64,000 bases of DNA from Luzula sylvatica (lineage: Eukaryota; Streptophyta; Magnoliopsida; Poales; Juncaceae), in the NCBI GenBank assembly GCA_946800325.1, contig OX326959.1:9134501-9198500 (forward strand), read 5' to 3'. This document shows positions 60,810 through 64,000 of the stretch, in pieces (the stretch's first letter is position 1; the number at the start of each line of letters is the position of its first letter). The notes under the pieces are model-generated. The model worked only from the letters and a program-made list of their open reading frames with translations. It made no database searches and was not told the DNA's origin. The position numbers were made by a program, and so were the translations under genes.

Positions 60810-62890
60810 CAATTTGGTGAAAAGTTACGTAGTAAAAGATTCGATTCAAACCATCACAAATACAACTTATTTGAACTCCTCAAAACGTAAAAAGATTGCT
60901 ATGAATCGAAAAGAAAACTTTCTTAGTGTTTGTAAAATTTGGTGTAACGTTATGTAGTAGAAGGTACGATACAAATGATCTAAAAACATGATATTTGAGC
61001 TCCTCCAAGCGTAAAAATATTGCTATGAATCAAAAAGAAAACTTTCTTAATTTTTGCACAATTTGGTGAAAAATTACGTAGCATAAATTCGATTCAAACC
61101 ATCACAAAAACAAGTCATTTGGACTCCTTAGAGCATTAAAAGATTGTTATGAATCGAAAAACAAAATTTCTTAGTGTGTGTAAAATTTGGTGAAAAGTTA
61201 CGTAGCAAAAGGTACGATACAAATGATCTAAAAATACGTTATTCGAACTCCTCAAAGCGTAAAAAGATTGGTACGAATCGAAAAGAAAAATTTTCTTAGT
61301 GTTTGTAAAATTTGGTGAAACGTTATGTAGTAAAAGGTACGATACAATGATCTAAAAACATGTTATTTGAACTCTTCAAAGCGTAAAAAGATGCTATGAA
61401 TCAGAAATAAAATTTTCTTAGTGTTTGTACAATTTGGTGAAAAATTACGTTGTAAAATATTCGATTCAAACAATCACAAAAACAAGTTATTTGGACTCCT
61501 CAGAGCGTTGAAAGATTGTTATGAATCGAAAAACAAAATTTTTTAATGTTTGTAAAATTTGGTGAAAAGTTGTGTAGTAAAAGATACGAAACCAATGATC
61601 TAAAATACGTTATTTGAACTCCTCAAAGCCACAAAAGAGTGCCATGAATCGAAAAGAAAACTTTCTTTGTGTTTGTACAATTTGGTGAAAAGTAACGTAG
61701 CAAAACATTCGATCCAAACCATCTCAAAAACACATTATTTGGACTCCTCACAGCGTTAAAAGATTGTTTTGAATCGAAAACAAATCTTTCTGGGTGTTTG
61801 TAAAATTTGGTGAAAAGTTATGTAGAAAATGATTCGATCCAAACCATCTCAAAAACACATTATTTGGACTCTTCAGAGCGTTAAAAGATTGTTATGAATA
61901 GAAAAACAAACTTTCGTAGTGTTTGTAAAATTTGGTGAAAAGTTATGTAGCAAAAGATACGATACAAATGATATAAAAACACGTTATTTGAACTCCTCAA
62001 AGCATTAAAAGATTGCTATGAATCGAAAAGAAAATTTCTTAGTGCTTGTAAAATTTGGTGGAAAGTTACGTAGTAAAAGATACGATACAAATGATCTAAA
62101 ACAAGTTATTTGAACTCCTCAAAGCATAAAAATATTTCTATGAATCGGAAAGAAAACTTTCTTAGTGTTTGTACAATTTGGTGAAAAGTTACGTAGATAA
62201 AGATTCGATCCAAACCATTTAAAAAACACGTTATTTGGAGTCCTCGTTGCGTTAAAAGATTGTTCTGAATTGAAAAACAAACTTTCTTAGTGTTTGTAAA
62301 ATTTGGTGAAAAGTTAAGTAGTAAAAGATAGGATACAAATGATCTAAAAACACGTTATTTGAACTCCTCAAAGCATAAAAATATTGTTACGCATCAAAAA
62401 GCAAACTTCCTTAGTTTTTGTAAAATTTGGTGACAAGTTATGTAGTAAAAGATAGGATACAAATGATCTAAAAACACGTTATTTGAACTCCTCAAAGCAT
62501 AAAAATATTGTTACGCATCAAAAAGCAAACTTCCTTAGTTTTTGTAAAATTTGGTGACAAGTTATGTAGTAAAAGATTCGATCCAAACCATCTCAAAAAC
62601 ACGTTATTTGCACTCCTGACAGTGTTAAAACATCGTTATGAAACGATAAGAAAACTTTCGTAGAGTTTGTATAATTTGGTGAAAAGTTACGTAGTAAAAG
62701 ATTAGATTCAAACCATCACAAAAACTAGTTATTTGGACTCCACAGATTGTTACAAGATTGTTATGAATCGAAAATAAAACTTTCTTAGTGTTTTTAAAAT
62801 TTGGTGAAAAGTTACGTACTAAAAGATACGATACAAATGATCTAAAAACACCTTATTTAAACTCCTCAAAGAGTAAAAAAGAATGTTATG
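60810..62890. repeat. Higher-order repeat block, copy 3
   Basis: Third occurrence of the variant order (GCCACAAAAGAGTGCC at 61628; CGCATC monomers near 62390-62520). It ends just before the orientation switch. Confidence 0.8.
62327..62574. repeat. Two identical adjacent satellite monomers
   Basis: 62327-62450 and 62451-62574 look identical over 124 bp by eye, unlike the usual several-percent differences between neighbours, indicating a very recent monomer duplication. Confidence 0.85.
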
Positions 62891-62962
62891 AATCGAAAAG
62901 AAAACTTTCTTTGTGGTTATACAATTTGGTGAAAAACAAACTTTCTTAGTTATTTGGAGTCC

Positions 62963-63007
62963 AAATTTGGTGAAAAGTTATGTAGTACGTAACTTTTCAC
63001 CAAATTT
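62963..63007. repeat. Inverted junction in the satellite (18-bp perfect arms)
   Basis: AAATTTGGTGAAAAGTTA (62963-62980) and its exact complement (62990-63007) flank a 9-base spacer containing TACG. Monomers left of it read in plus orientation, those right of it in minus. Just before it, 62920-62962 is scrambled monomer sequence. Confidence 0.92.
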
Positions 63008-64000
63008 TAAAAACACTAAGAAAGTTTTCTTTTCGATTCATAACAACCTTGTAACGATCTCAGGAGTCCAAATAACTTGTTTTTGTGATGGTTTGGATCG
63101 AATCTTTTCCTACGTAACTTTTGACCAAATTGTACAAACATTAAGAAAGTTTTCCTTTTGATTCATAGCAACATTTTTACGCTTTGATGAGTAAATAACG
63201 TGTTTTTGAGATGGTTTGGATCGAATCTTTTACTACATAACTTTTCACCAAATTTTACAAACACTAAGAAATTTTGTTTTTCGATACATTAGAAATTTTT
63301 AACGCTCTGAGAAGTCCAAATAACTTGTTTTTGTGATGGTTTGAATCGAATATTTTACAATGCAACTTTTCACCAAATTTTACGAACATTAAAAGATTTG
63401 TTTTCGATTCATCGTATCTTTTACGCTTTGAGGAGTAAAAATAACGTGTTTTTAGATCATTTGTATCGTATCTTTTACTACATAACTTTTCACTAAATTG
63501 TACAAACACTAAGAAAGTTTTCTTTTCCATTCATTGCAATCTTTTTGCGCTTTGAGGAGTTCAAATAATGTATTTTTAGATCATTTGTCTCTTATCTTTT
63601 ATTACACAACTTTTCATCAAATTTTACAAATGTTAAGAAAGTGTGTTTTTCGATTCAGAACAATCTTTTAACGCTCTGAGGAGTCCAAATAACTTGTTTT
63701 TGTGATGGTTTGAATCGAATCTTTTGCTACGTATGTTTCACCAAATTGTACATACACAAAGAAAGTTTTCTTTTCGATTCATAGCAATCTTTTTGCGCTT
63801 TGAGAAGTTCAAATAACGTATTTTAGATCATTTGGCTCGTATCTTTACTACACAACTTTTCACCAAATTTTACAAACATTAAGAAAGTTTGTTTTTCGAT
63901 TCATAACAATCTTTAAACGCTCAGAGGAGTCCACCAAATAACTTGTTTTTTTGATGGTTTGAATCGAATCTATTACAACGTAAGTTTTCACCAAATTGTA

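Larger units (their letters stand above)
49278..64000. repeat. Satellite DNA array, ~124-bp monomer arranged as A/B dimers
   Basis: From 49278 to the window end nearly all sequence is tandem monomers of about 124 bp (successive ACGTTAT landmarks at 49301, 49425, 49549, 49674), roughly 118 copies. Two monomer types commonly alternate. One has GGACTCCTCAGAGCGTTAAA, TTGTAAAATTTGG and GATCTAAAAACACCTTATTT. The other has GAACTCCTCAAAGCGTAAAA, TTGTACAATTTGG and CCATCACAAAAACAAGTTATTT. This makes a ~247-bp dimer, seen clearly around 54380-54650. Orientation is uniform up to about 62980 and reversed after it. Open frames rich in FRFITIF-like text are satellite translations. The array runs off the right edge. 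Confidence 0.96.

Noticed and set aside
50171..63530. Many 60-90 codon open frames with FRFITIF, YRIFYY or KRYDTNDLK text
   Set aside because: They are translations of the ~124-bp satellite in different frames; the same text recurs with each monomer and has no start or splice context.

Overview
This window is nuclear DNA of a flowering plant, probably a eudicot. The evidence is AT-rich sequence, genes split by short GT-AG introns, plant-type gene families, and abundant plant LTR retrotransposons, SINEs, Helitron-like and hAT-like elements. I rebuilt gene models by following reading frame across splice sites. In each of the five intact models the exon lengths sum to a multiple of three.

Layout. 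0-4 kb: 3' end of a possible unidentified plus-strand gene, then a complete GTE8/GTE10-type bromodomain-NET (BET) gene on the minus strand (10 exons, 697 aa). 4-7.4 kb: AT-rich spacer with a tRNA-derived SINE flanked by a 12-bp target duplication. 7.4-8.6 kb: DUF212 acid phosphatase/haloperoxidase-related gene (5 exons, 174 aa). 8.9-9.1 kb: short Helitron-like element. 9.3-11.35 kb: membrane-anchored kelch-repeat gene (6 exons, 420 aa). 14.4-16.1 kb: solo LTR carrying 12 CCGTT/AACGG palindromes. 16.6-25.1 kb: copia retrotransposon in minus orientation, with near-identical LTRs but a decayed polyprotein, nested inside a small SINE. 27 kb: hAT-type MITE. 28.5-30.1 kb: DUF3537 seven-helix membrane protein gene (4 exons, 450 aa). 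31.1-32.5 kb: second solo LTR, carrying about 13 CGTCATGACG palindromes. 33-42 kb: remnants (old direct duplication, SINEs, LINE zinc-knuckle fragment). 42.2-44.7 kb: ten-exon gene of unknown function with an acidic tail. 47-49 kb: segmental copy of the end of the DUF3537 gene plus the start of the solo LTR, now a pseudogene. 49.3-64 kb: satellite array with ~124-bp monomers in A/B dimers, embedded multi-kb higher-order blocks, and an orientation switch near 62.99 kb.

The genes are ordinary single loci and do not form a pathway: chromatin reader, DUF212 protein, kelch protein, chemoreceptor-like membrane protein. From memory, Arabidopsis has GTE8 and a similar kelch gene close together on chromosome 3, and DUF212 and DUF3537 genes close together on chromosome 1, so the order may reflect old microsynteny; this was not checked. 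The most unusual content is in the repeats: retroelement regulatory regions packed with short perfect palindromes of transcription-factor-like half-sites, a young-looking but RT-deficient copia element, and the satellite's layered organisation.
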